DNA from: Polymyxa betae
Taxonomy: Eukaryota; Endomyxa; Phytomyxea; Plasmodiophorida; Plasmodiophoridae
NCBI GenBank assembly: GCA_003693705.1
Contig: RBZT01000328.1
Coordinates: 1-64,000 of the forward strand
Direction: 5' to 3'
DNA: 64,000 nt
The position numbers and the translations under genes are program-made. Of the stretch, positions 9,361 through 20,507 are shown piece by piece; position 1 is the first letter of the stretch, and each line of letters opens with the position of its first letter. Under the pieces are notes generated by a model. That model was not told the origin of the DNA. It did no database searches and saw only the letters and a program-made list of their open reading frames with translations.

Positions 9361-12113
9361 ATGATGTTCTGGTTATTGGTGCCAATCACCATTGCCCTAC
9401 TTGCTCATCCGGGATCTTCACAGACATCATCACCGGCATCAACATTCAAATCCACAGATGGGAAATATACAGCTAGCTGGTCTATCATCGATGATGATAC
9501 TATCGAATTCATGATATCAGCAACTACTACAGGATGGATTGCAATTGGTTGGTCACCAAATCCTCGAGGTCATCTGAATACAGCGGCTGTTGTAGCCTGG
9601 GTTATAGGTAATGAGACCACTATACTTGATACATTGTCAAATAGTCGATCTACACCAACTCCAGCCCAATTTCTTCAATCTGCACCATTATCCGGTTTTG
9701 AAACCAATGGCCAGACCACAGTTCGATTCCGTCGTCCTATCCAATCAACTGATGCTGACCACCTGACAATACCTAATGCTCCAATATTCATGATCTATGC
9801 ATATGGTGCTACAGATGGCGATTCAGCTACTTCGTATCCTATCCATTCAGTATCAGCTCGAGGTGTAGCACAGGTTAATTTCCTACAGTCCGGTCTCAAT
9901 GTTGTTGGTAATACGAATGTAACCGCCACCTATCTGTTCGGTCTGATTCGTGAACCTGGTGCTGCCATGACCGTCATCGTGGCATTCATTCTCGCCATAC
10001 TGGCTCTGGTCCAGGATTCGCACCGCCTTGTGAAACGCTGCCGTGAATGTCGTCGGCGTCGCGCCTTTCGCGGGTTTGCTGGCGCGGATGGATTCGCGCC
10101 GGCTCTGGAGAGGGCGCCGATCGTGGCACCACCCGTGACCTCTGCCGTTCTGCGCCCTGCGATCGCCGCCACATTCGATTCAGATGCGTTCCGCCTACAG
10201 ACCGATACCATGGGCAGTGTCCAGATCGGGGCTGGAGCTCCTGGCGAATCTATCGTCTCAGATGATGAAGATATCAGCAGTGATAGTGAATCATTAGAGC
10301 TTAATGTTATCCCAAGTGGGGGATTCTTTCGAGGCTCACAACCGGTCCCGTACCGGCCCATGCCCGGCAACACTGTCTCGACCTCGCTGGCTGGATCTGT
10401 GCCAGCACAACCGCTCCAAGTCTTCATCCATCAACAGAAATCGATTTCGAGTCCTGGAAAGAACGCGCTTCTACGATTATGGCGGCAGCGTCTATTTGGG
10501 ACCGATATTGTGGTCAGCGAGCTGGTTGTGTTCACTGCCTACTTGATTCTACAGGGCGTACTGGTCCTGGCCTGGCCACGGCGATCTCTAGACCCAGTTA
10601 CATCATTAGGCTATCTAGCATCAGCGAATGCATTTTGGACTGCTGTCCCTGGAACTAGAAATTCGGCAATATCATTGATATTATGGGCACCTGTTGATAA
10701 GACTATTCGATATCATAGATGGATAGCTCGAGTTATGATCGGTTTAGCACTGGCACATGGTATTTGGGAGCTGATCATACAGACTCCAAATATCGGACAA
10801 ATTCTCAATGTTCTAATGGGTGATTCCAAGAATGCAACAGGTGGTATAGCGATGGCATCTGCCCTTATCATCCTGTTATCGTCATTGCAATCTGTACGCC
10901 GACATCTATTCCAGTTATTCTATTATACTCATTTTATATTCATACTATTCTATGTATACCTATGGATGCATAGTCCAGCTAGTCGTCCATATATTATAGC
11001 AGCGATAACTGTCTATGCCCTAGATCGTGCTCTACGTTTACTACGTGGTAATCTGGTACCATTCCGAGCTACTGAAGTTCAGACATTACCTGGCAATGTT
11101 GTACGTATTCGATTCCCGAAGCGAGCATGGGCCCGATACACGGCGGGCCAGTACGTGTTCGTCAATTTCCCGACCATCGCACCGCTCGAATGGCATCCAT
11201 TCTCTTTATCATCAGGTCAGTACGCCGGGGCGGCCCTCGTTTCGTCGCCCCTCTCTAACGTTGACGGGTCGTATAGGCCCGAAGGACGACCACTGTGAGA
11301 TCCATGTGAAGGCGCTCGGTAACACGACCAGGGCCTTGTTCAAGTCGATCCAGGGCAGTCTGAGTATTATAGCGCCGCTGATGCGAGTTGAAGGTCGGGT
11401 ATGATGCCAGCATTACCCAGGTCTGTTGAGCTGATGATTTCTTGTGTTATCCAGGTCCGTATGGTCACCTGTCGAGCCGATATCAGAGATATTCACATGT
11501 GGTGTTGCTGGGTGGTGGCGTTGGTGTCACACCATTGATTAGTATCATTAAGGATATCTATCAGCTCGATATGTCACAGGCTGCCAAGGCACGACATCCG
11601 AAATCCGCCTTGATCAAGTCAGTCTAGGGTTTTAGGGTTTCGAGGAATTGGGTTTAAATCAATGCTCCATTCTGATTCATGACTATCAGACACGTGTACT
11701 TGGTGTGGTCGGTACCGACCGAATTTGAATGGGCTTGGTTCGCAGAGACCTTGGTAAAGGCTAGAGTTCTGGCCGCCCTATCACATTATCCACGTCTGAC
11801 CCTGGCCGGTCATATCACGCAGCAGAAATCAACAGCTGATCCAAGCCTGATTGTAGGCCGACCTGATCTTGAGACTGTGTTCCGATATGTGGAGAGCAGC
11901 ATGATCGGTAATCCATTCCAATATCAGCAACTGGCTCAAACCAAGTTCGCCGATTCGATGGCGATCAATACAGATCAGCCAGGAGCCAAGGGTCGGGCAG
12001 CTGTATACGTCTGTGGTCCAAGACATATGGTCACGGAGGCGTCTGATATCGCACGACGACGTACACGGGCCAATGTCCGATTCGATTTCCATCACGAGAT
12101 CTTCGAGTTCTAG
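9361..12113 (+). CDS. DOMON domain fused to a ferric-reductase/NOX-like flavocytochrome b
   Basis: The predicted protein has 852 residues from four exons; introns are at 11216-11276, 11394-11454 and 11618-11689. An N-terminal signal peptide (residues 1-20, LLVPITIALLAHPGSSQ) precedes a DOMON-like beta domain (about 28-190, with TGWIAIGWSPNP). A TM helix (AAMTVIVAFILAILALVQ) and an Arg/Ser-rich linker follow. Next is a ferric-reductase-type membrane domain with two bis-His heme pairs: YHRW and AHGIW (13 residues between the two His), then THF and WMH. A FAD-binding domain (HPFSLSSGP) and an NAD(P)-binding domain (GGGVGVTPLISI, VYVCGP) complete the enzyme, which ends HEIFEF. It should move electrons from cytosolic NADPH across a membrane, to ferric iron or oxygen. 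DOMON domains bind heme or sugars, so the extracellular part may extend the chain. Whether it is a FRE or NOX enzyme cannot be decided here. Confidence 0.88.
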
Positions 12114-12227
12114 AAGTCCCCATGTCCTCTGGGGCGCTTTCCGACTGATTAATAAACTCATCAAGTCTTCGTTTTTTTTCTCACTGTATGGATTGCCACT
12201 CGTAATCATCAGTGGCAGGACGCATTG

Positions 12228-14538
12228 TTAGGTTGGTTTATTGTTCGATGCAGAGACGGCCTGCGGATCGCCATTAGCGGATCTTTTCCTGCCTTCTGCG
12301 ATCAACGATAAGACAAGTTTCTTGGGCAGCATGATGGGCAGATGCGGTTCTCGTGGAGGCTTCAATCCTGCATCATTGCCATCAGCATTAATCATACGTT
12401 TAGCGTCTTCGATTTTCTTCTTTTTCAGGTAATCTTTCATCTCTGCGTCGTAGACGGCCCGATTCTTGAGCAACTCACGTCGGTACTTTTTCATGGTCTC
12501 TTTCAGTATATCGGTTCGTATCTCATCAGCGACCAGATCCTCGCGATTTCGGCTTTGTAATGAATCCCATTGTAACATCCAGAGATGCAGGCGGGCATCA
12601 CGCAGCGATTTCCATCGTGTATGAAATTTTTGTAGAACCAGTACACGATGCCGGAAGTTCTTAATAATGGTCGACAAATTCTTTTGAACGCCAGCAGCGC
12701 TCTCCAAGAACTATGTTTCAAATAAGATGATTTCAAAATGAAACTGACCGAGTTCTGACCTGCTTGATGACATCAGTAGAACGATGTCGCATCATAATTT
12801 GATTATTAACCGAGCACAGTCGCAGAATCGACCGAACAGCCAACAATGACCGTCGCGCCTGTCGATAGCGCCGTTTCAGGACGCATCGGCTGATGAATTT
12901 ACAAATGACATTGGCGGCGTTCAGGCAACGGATGAAGCCTTGACGGACGATGCGTCCGGAGACCAGCTCTTGGCCCCAGCGTTGATGAATGGCCCCGATA
13001 TAGATCCAGATCAGCCATTTCTTCTGCAGCTGCACCAGGGACCTCTTCTTCAAGATTTGCTGACGTCGAGAGCTGCACTCCTTAAATAGGTGACGATAGT
13101 AGTCGCCAGCAGATGCCTGCTGCTGCTCAAGGTCGGCTTCACCGCGTTCGACATGGGTTCGCGCCGATTGCAATCGTTGATTATGCAGCGTCATCCAGCG
13201 TTCTCGAGCTGTTTCGCGAGCCCGCGGTGTGTACCTCAAGCAGGCAGATTCTGCAGCGTTATCCTCAACGATATTCCTGGGCAACCTGCAGAAGGAGTTA
13301 ATTGAGGCTTTGCTGGACACCGATCGTGGACAGGTGATCACCCGGATATCTTTAACTGTTGTTTGGCGAGTTTCGCTTTTCGCCATTGCAGAATACGGGT
13401 GCGTAAGACGGCTTTCGCTTCCGGGTTCTGGGCGAAATGGTCAATCTTGTTCTTCATGCGGTCGTGAATGGTCTTGTGCGAGGCCGCTGAGACGGACGCG
13501 ATGGCTCCACCATCACTGTTCGATCTGGCACGTCCCGAGCGCCCATTCTCGTCAATGTGCAGTGTGGCTTTCACACTGAATGTTGTGGCCTGGGCCGATT
13601 CGATGGTCATGTAGTACCAACCGTTGATGGCTTGAATGTCGCGTCCTGCTGTTCATAAAAAAACGTTAACTATGAACGGTGTCGAAGGTGTCCTCTATAT
13701 TTACATATTGTGATTTGCTTGTAGAGGCCCGGATTACCTCCATTCCACATACACGATCTCATATCTGGATACGGCTGCTGAGTCGAGACGAATAACTGCA
13801 GATGCTCATCGCCGAGACTTCGCAGCTCGATTTTCAAATGCGATGATGCCGAGCTCAGATCCGCCATCACCTATCGATCGTTTTTCACAGGCGCCAAGGT
13901 CTTATCATGTCTCTGATACCTTGCAGTAGAAATGCTGGCCCTGGTCGATGGTGTCTTTGCAGACGATATCTTCGAGTATGGTGGTCCCGGTGTAATGTGC
14001 TCGAGATTGGGTTGATTCCATGATAGCGCTGATCGACTGGACGATAGCTGTGAAATCACGCGCGTGATTCGCCTGATTATTACTCCATGAGACGAGCAAC
14101 GATTCAATCCGATTCCGCTCCTGATCGTTGCCTGATCGAACCTGAACCAGAGCCGCAATCTGCGCCGCTAAACGCTGGTTTTCACGTTGCCTATAACGGC
14201 ATCGATTGATTTAGCTTCTCAGAGAGTATACGAAAGACATACGTGAGAGTGGCCAGCGTTGACTGATTCTTACGTAGAAGACTGATTGCTATTGGTCCTG
14301 TCTGTGTCTGCATGAGTGGACATTGCAATTCAGATTCCGATGCGGTTGCAGAGACTGGGTCTTTGACATGTTCGCCGCCTTTTAGCGGCGGCTCGGGCAA
14401 ACTGGTCAGCTGCTCTTTAACTGAGCCGTATCGATCTAACTGCCTGCTCTCGGATTCTGCGGCTACGACCTCACTATCATGGTCGAGATCTCCAGAGCTG
14501 TTTAGGCGTCGGTCATAAATTGGGACAGTTTCAGACAT
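12228..14538 (-). CDS. Unknown protein: coiled coil, beta-sandwich-like domain and basic helical region
   Basis: Six exons join in one frame of roughly 700 residues, beginning at the ATG at 14538 (MSETVPIYDRR). I do not recognise a family. The N-terminus is acidic and Ser-rich. A helical, probably coiled-coil segment follows (QRENQRLAAQIAALVQ, then ERNRIESLLVSW). The middle (about nucleotides 13560-13880) looks like a beta-sandwich: LKIELRSLGDEHLQLFVSTQ, then NGWYYMTIESAQ and TTFSVKATL. This recalls the PPC (pre-peptidase C-terminal) fold, but the match is weak. The C-terminal half is strongly basic and helical with many W/R/Q residues (QKKWLIWIYIGAIHQRW, FHTRWKSLRDARLHLW), reminiscent of IQ-type calmodulin-binding helices. 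It may be cytoskeletal, but that is a guess. Confidence 0.7.
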
Positions 14539-14627
14539 TGACTATGTAAGCCGACTGTACACGATCGCTGATACAATATTTAGTTAAAATGTAGTATAAT
14601 CAGATAGATACTGCTTGAAATACTATA

Positions 14628-15308
14628 TTAATCGGTAGGAGAATTCACAGAACTTGACTGTGCGGATGATGAGACGCCATCAAACTTACGAAATGCCGAC
14701 ATGCTGCTAAAGATTGAGGTGGGCATTATGGCTGGCGATTGCTTCACGCCACAAAGGTCCAAGAAATTCTCGTTTGCCCATTGCGATCTGCATTGCTGGA
14801 TTCGGTTTACATTGTCTTGAAGTAGACGCTGTACTTGCGTTGCCATGTACTCAACGAGTTTAGAAAGAAGCTCTGGAGAAGCTAACGGGACTACCGATGA
14901 GAACCTGGAGTTGAACGTGGCAATATAGTCAATGATCTGCAGCTGATACCTGACCAGATCACGTGTGAGATTGTCGCCAAGTAAACGATCGGTTGGAGAT
15001 AACACAGCTGCGAATTCTGGCGATAATTCTGAGCAGAATTCGTTGAGCTTCTGCTGCGAAGTCACAGAATCACAGCATTCCTGTAAAATCTCTTGACGTT
15101 GCGCGTCGGAAAGCGATACCGAGGACGGCGAACTTGCCGACCGCTCGATAGCCAATTTCAGCTTCTTGGACGGCGGCGGTTGTGGATGCGGAGACGATTG
15201 TGGGGATGGCGCCGGGGTGCAAGCGGGCCATGGCAAGAAGACGAAAGGATGCGAATCGGCCGAGGTCGAGGTGAGACAGCTGGCGGTTGTGATCGAATGC
15301 CTGATCAT
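14628..15308 (-). CDS. Small Ser/Pro-rich protein of unknown function
   Basis: A single open frame of 226 residues starts at the ATG at 15308. The N-terminal third is low complexity (PAPSPQSSPHPQPPPSKKLK), with a basic KKLK motif that could be a nuclear signal. The centre is helical (LSDAQRQEILQECCDSV, then LLGDNLTRDLVRYQLQIID and LVEYMATQVQRLLQDN), and the tail is Ser-rich. I do not recognise a family. It lies tail-to-head with the coiled-coil gene on the same strand, about 90 bases away. The ATG choice is uncertain because an upstream exon cannot be excluded. Confidence 0.55.
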   Translation of the reverse strand: MIRHSITTASCLTSTSADSHPFVFLPWPACTPAPSPQSSPHPQPPPSKKLKLAIERSASSPSSVSLSDAQRQEILQECCDSVTSQQKLNEFCSELSPEFAAVLSPTDRLLGDNLTRDLVRYQLQIIDYIATFNSRFSSVVPLASPELLSKLVEYMATQVQRLLQDNVNRIQQCRSQWANENFLDLCGVKQSPAIMPTSIFSSMSAFRKFDGVSSSAQSSSVNSPTD

Positions 15309-15572
15309 ATGGTGGATAACGACGACCCTTCAGTTAGTTGGCATGACCAGAGCGAGCTGAGAGAACCACTGGGCATATATTTCAAGTGACCTCAGACAGG
15401 GATGGGACTGTAACGCCATTCCCATGTCCCACGGAGACCCCTCCAAGAGGCAAGGGGACCATCCCCTCATCATCTATTAATAACTCTAGCCTTTATCAAT
15501 TATCATAGAAAAAGCCGCGGACTGTTTATACCCAGTCGTCGGTTGACGGTCGTCTGTTGACTGCTGGATGCG

Positions 15573-18500
15573 TCAGATAAGATTACCGTTTACGAACTGG
15601 GCTGCCTGTCTATTCAATCGTTTTCGGTCCTTTTCTGACATGGATGGTACGTGAACGGCTTTCTCAAATGAAATTAGGAAGTTTCTCATAGGGATATACG
15701 TCAGCGTTATCTTGATGGTAGACATGAGGAGCTGGACAATGAGGATTGTGACTTGAAGAATCAGCTGAGTAGATAACAGGGCTGACCATGGCGCTTCTGA
15801 CACGCCTCGTACTATATATGCATTGACGACATATTCGTTGAATGAGATCTCACCGCGATCAGCAACTGGAGCCACAGACACTGAATATGAGTCGCCTAGA
15901 ATAATAACGTTTCTCTCTTCGTAGATGCCTGAATGTGTGTATGAGCTTGATAGGCCTCTGTTCAGAACGTCACGACCGTCTGGATCAATGTCAACATCGT
16001 ATCTCACTCTACCACTCCTCTGTCCAAAACATCAATAGATTTTTGCTTAGCAATTGGAGGAATTACCTTCAGAGCTGAGGTCACAAGGCGGAAATTTCGT
16101 GCATTCTTGTCCCATAAAAAAACTCCTGTTCATTCGATAAGTTGCTCAAGTTATGTAATTTGAGTAGTAATGTGTCTACCATAATATCCATCATTGAAAG
16201 TTTTTAGAACATCGTCCCAAACAGATATCTTTTCGTTGAACATGTCCACAACCACCATCGCACCAACCATGAGACGACGGTCATCTGCTTCTCGGCATCA
16301 GTGGGCAGAAGCAACGCATGAATAATGGTGAAATACCGAATGTAGAGTCAATCGAAGATGCAACAATGCGAACAAGCCCAGGTTCATTACTAGGTAGCTG
16401 TACGCCAGTAAGGTAACCTACTTGATCGTAACTCCAAAGTTCCGTTGCAGCGAACGTCGATCCATGTAATTGTGACTGATTTGCCAAATACTCAAGGGCT
16501 GACTGGATTTGAAAAATGTGACCATTTGATTTAGGATATGAGCTAGCCAGAATAATTCCTGTTCTAAACGGGTGTCATATTGGATTAAGAAGGCAAAGTG
16601 AAGCCTTACGTATCAGTGATTAAGATGCCACTGACCTGAAGACTATTTGCAACAGATTTAAATCGAGTAGCATACGACGAAGGTAGGATTTGATTCTGAG
16701 CTGTTCGTTGGACAATAATATCAAAGCTCGACCAATCTTCGATAAATGACATCACATTGTCTGACTTGCTGTTTAACACAATATCCATAAACCGACCCTA
16801 AAGAAACGATTTGATCGATAATGCGATGCGGATGATGAGGAGCTATACCTCAGTAATGGCAGAAGTGAAGCTGGAAATAACCGACAGCAATAGGGCCCGA
16901 TTAATGAATATCAGACCAATCAAGGCGCATTGAACCAATACTGCCTTGGACAGTAATATCCATAACCATGATCTGTTTGATTTCATTGTGCGAATGGAGT
17001 CGTTGAATTGCTTCAATCTAACAGCGATTTAGCGTACAACAGAGGCACACACCAATCTGATACCGTCTCAGTTTAACAGACTCGATCAATGCCCTCATAG
17101 GATCGATAAATTTCCGAACTAAAGTGGTATCAAACTGAGATGGTAACAAGCGTTATAATGGAGACCAACATGCATATCGGACCATGACAAGACTAAGCAC
17201 GATGAGAATTACGGCACAGGGTGCATGCCAAGCGATCGCGTTTTTGACCGTTTTTGAAACAACTCCATTCTCTTCTCCATAAATGCAAACAGCCTTCGGC
17301 CTGATCAGGTTACTTATAATGGTTCCATTCTGAAGCAAAGCCTGTGGGCATTTTTTGGCCGAATATGTGTATTTCGCGTTCCCTAAAGACCGACCAGTAA
17401 TGAACAAACCTAACAGACTTCATCTCACAACTCTACCAATATGAACTGCACCCGTAACACTGCGATCTTGACCACTATCTAGTGCCTTGTTGAGTTGTTC
17501 CTTGTCAAGCAGGTTCGCAATGTCAGGAAAAGATTCCAAGCCTGGACCTTTTCCGTACGAACACGATGTCAACCATAATTGATTATCAGCGGAGACAATC
17601 GAGGCGAATGAAGATTTATCATTGTGAGTGACGACATCCGAAATCAGCGTATATCGATTTTGTGTCACAGCCTGCCCTAAAACGATGTTAGAAAATGCAT
17701 ATCATACTGCTCAGTATTACCATAAACAAGGAGAGCTTGGGCTTTGCCGGTGCCACACGGTATTGGAATCAATAATAGCTGAAATAGTATAGATGGTGAT
17801 TGTGACCATGTCAGTGACTTGTCTGGAAAACTGGATGACGAATATACGCTGGCATTCATTGTTAACAAGAATGCAGGATTTAGTAAAACCGAAGTCGAAA
17901 CCTGCCAACGTTAAGCGAAGAATCGACCATCAGTGATATGATACGGTACCGATTGCATTGAATCAGAGAATTTCTTGGCATAAATACTAATTACGTTCTC
18001 GGGATTGAAAATTTGATTGTTGGGGTTTTGAGATCTGGCATTGATAATAACAGAACCATTTAATCTAACGATTAGCGAGAGCTCATTTCTACGATTATCT
18101 TGCTCATGAGCGAGACGTCTCAATTGTTCCGACACTGCTGATCGATTAGAGAAAACCGCCTGACAAACGATACTGTTTGAAGAATTGGTTGCGTGCTGCA
18201 GTGCTGCCATGCCCTGAGAAAAATCAACATCTCAGCAATATCACGAATGAGAATTGTAATTGTACCAACCATATCTCGATAGAAGGCATTGTAACGAAAA
18301 TGAACGAAACTAGATGTATCTGTAGTTTTCTGGGCGAATGCTGTAGATAACGATGAAGAGAGCGCTAATAGCTGAACAAGAAGAGCAGCAACAAGAATGA
18401 GATCCGCTGCAGTAATTATTGCCAATGTCAATCTTTTGATGCTGGTCAATTTATCAACATGGGCTTTCTAAACATTTAAACGTTAGAAATTGATTAAGTA

Positions 18501-18722
18501 GAAGCATATAAATGCCTTTGCGCCGGGCCCCGGGCCTATTTCCACCAAATCTGAACTCTGACCTACGAGCTGACTTCCTTCACTTCCTCCTCTAGAATCG
18601 CTAATTCTCCTTCCCTGACAGGATATAGGGCAAGTAGGAACCCAATCCATGTCCACCATATTGAATCCCCATTTACCGTGCATTTGCGTCACAGACTTAC
18701 CTAAAAAGCAGGCCAGCTGCAT
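15573..18722 (-). CDS. Tandem extracellular-sensor receptor, four TM segments, no output domain
   Basis: Splicing gives one continuous frame of over 900 residues with a duplicated plan. TM1 (IITAADLILVAALLVQLLAL) is followed by an extracellular alpha/beta sensor region of about 300 residues and TM2 (CAVILIVLSLVM). A short charged cytoplasmic linker (FIDPMRALIESVKLRR) comes next. TM3 (VLVQCALIGLIFINRALLL) leads into a second sensor region of about 350 residues (containing RRLMVGAMVVVDMFNEKISV) and TM4 (LILQVTILIVQLLM). The protein then ends with only about 45 cytoplasmic residues. The TM-sensor-TM layout and strand/helix pattern resemble Cache-type ligand sensors, but I see no kinase, cyclase or other effector domain. 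The N-terminal exon (ATG at 18722, MQLACFLGK) joins across a 98-nt intron and is the least certain part. Two introns are only 27 nt (17410-17436) and 31 nt (16285-16315). Confidence 0.7.
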
Positions 18723-18953
18723 CTTATGACAACGACGAAGCGAGAAGAATTCTCGGACCTCGACATGCGACCGAGCTGGATTCCAGACTCAACGAACCAG
18801 AGACAAAGGGAAGACAATAATAACTTCCCCCAGAACAACCTGCCCTCTTCTTCAGGCTTACACAAGTCGAGACGTTACTACAATGAGTACAATCCACACG
18901 GCTCCAGTCTTATTAGGGTTTCAAAGCGCAAGTGTCGTATTAAAAGCATCTCT

Positions 18954-19964
18954 TTATGGTACAGAGTTATTGCCTCTATTCTTCATTTGACGTAGAACTC
19001 TTCGACTATTAAGAAGGTAGTGGCAGCCGGAGGAAACCGTCGTGGTCAATACAGCTAATGTCATTATTGATAGACTGGCAGCATCTGGAACGCCAAATGT
19101 CATCGATAGCATTCCGGCACTAACCCATCCCAACTGCATGCTGGTATTGATCTATATACGAATGAGACGGGGATGTCAACGAAACTTGGCGATCGCGAAC
19201 CTTGCTAAGAAGTGACGGGTAGACTTCATGCGTTGGGTGAGCGGCTACGTTGAAGAAAGACGTCACTGAAATCGCCCGATGATCCATCGAACAATATCGG
19301 ACGTATCCAGTGCCAAGAACCAGGAGAATATCCCGGCCGATGACAACAGTAGTTGCCAAAGCTGGAAGAATACCCAAATAGGATAACGTTCCTGCCATCA
19401 TTCCTTGACACAGCAATTTACTCATTGGACTGGTGAAGTGAAAGGTTCAGGCCCATACCGATTAGGATTTTATCAGCGAGCGGATCCAAATATGTGCCAA
19501 GGACAGATCTTTTGTTAAAGCGTTTGGCTATCCAGCCATCGAGGAGATCTGATAAAGATACAGCTGCGAATGCGGCTAATGCGGATTGATGATAACCAGA
19601 AACCATCAGATAAGATACGAGCGGCGTACAAACAATTCGGCTCCCTATTGTGAGATGGGTCTCAAGAAGCCGTAATTCGTCCACAAATAAAGTAAAATGA
19701 GTGAATACATAAATAAAGATAACCTGTGATTGCATTAGGCAATGTGACAATGTCCATTGAGCCAAAAGGCATATTCAGATCGGTCTGTGATTTCTGGCTA
19801 TCATTGCTGGTGATCCGATGACTGTAGCATCTACGGCTGGCGACAGGAACACAGCGAACCAAATGTCCTGATTGTCTTGACGATCGGATAAGAGAATAAG
19901 CAGAAAGAATGAAGTTGGGATTGACGACTCGCCATGGTGCGATAAGCATCGGATATGAACCCAA
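18954..19964 (-). CDS. CRD1: Cardiolipin synthase (CDP-alcohol phosphatidyltransferase family)
   Basis: The eukaryotic-type enzyme joins CDP-diacylglycerol and phosphatidylglycerol to make cardiolipin in the mitochondrial inner membrane. The start at 19964 gives an Arg/Ser-rich presequence (LIRSSRQSGHLVRCVPV). The catalytic CDP-alcohol motif D-G-x2-A-R/K-x8-G-x3-D-x3-D is seen as SDLLDGWIAKRF, then LGTYLDPLADKI. NAITGSRIVCTPL before it and GRDILLVLGTGYVRY after it fit fungal Crd1, and SKINTSMQLGWV matches the conserved 'SKINT..Q' helix. Four exons are joined by short introns, for example inside NAIT|GSRI and LLSK|INTS. The C-terminus lies 230 bases upstream of the divergently numbered receptor gene on the same strand. 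Confidence in the family is high. Confidence 0.93.
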
Positions 19965-20507
19965 TAATCATTCTCTGCTTTTATCACGCACTTTCATAGA
20001 AATCTAACGAGATGACAAAAGACAAATACCGGTAGGTCTTTAGACTGGCTGAGAAGCCATTCTAATCGACTACGAAGTATTTCGTTCAGAACCTGCTGAA
20101 CGTGGTCTACTCAGGTGAGACTTTTGAGCTTTATCATAGTTGGATTTTTGCCAACTCTAGATCGTAACACAATCAGGGACCGATATTGAATCAGAAATTA
20201 ATACGAATTGGATGCATGCAGGATGGTCAGCGCCATACAGAGCTGTTAGTCCACGACTGAACGAATCGTGCATCCCTTTATGAACCTTTTGCTTGTGTAG
20301 TGACACTGAAGTCTATCAACAGTGGATCGTTCATGGCACAACATTGATAACTGGGAATGAGAAGGCCACATCCACTGATGCAACGTAAGACGTCACCTAA
20401 CACCAAAGTGGCGCTGACGTAAGGTGTCGTTGGGTTGACGAGGCACTGCGTAGCTTCCAATACCCATCCATCCTTCCACCGTCAGCAAGCTATTCTTACC
20501 CAGCCAT
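19965..20507. promoter_or_regulatory. Divergent intergenic region
   Basis: About 540 bases separate the minus-strand cardiolipin synthase gene from the plus-strand TLC gene, so both promoters should lie here. A minus-strand open frame at 20278-20460 has no recognisable content. Nothing else is supported. Confidence 0.4.

Noticed and set aside
9930..10427. 165-residue minus-strand open frame
   Set aside because: Antisense shadow within the DOMON-reductase exon.
9361..12113. Calling the reductase a true NADPH oxidase
   Set aside because: The core motifs are shared by ferric reductases and NOX enzymes; the aromatic C-terminus alone is not decisive.
18726..18995. 89-residue plus-strand open frame (MTTTKREEFSD...)
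   Set aside because: It overlaps the 3' end of cardiolipin synthase on the other strand and the promoter of the receptor gene; no domain.
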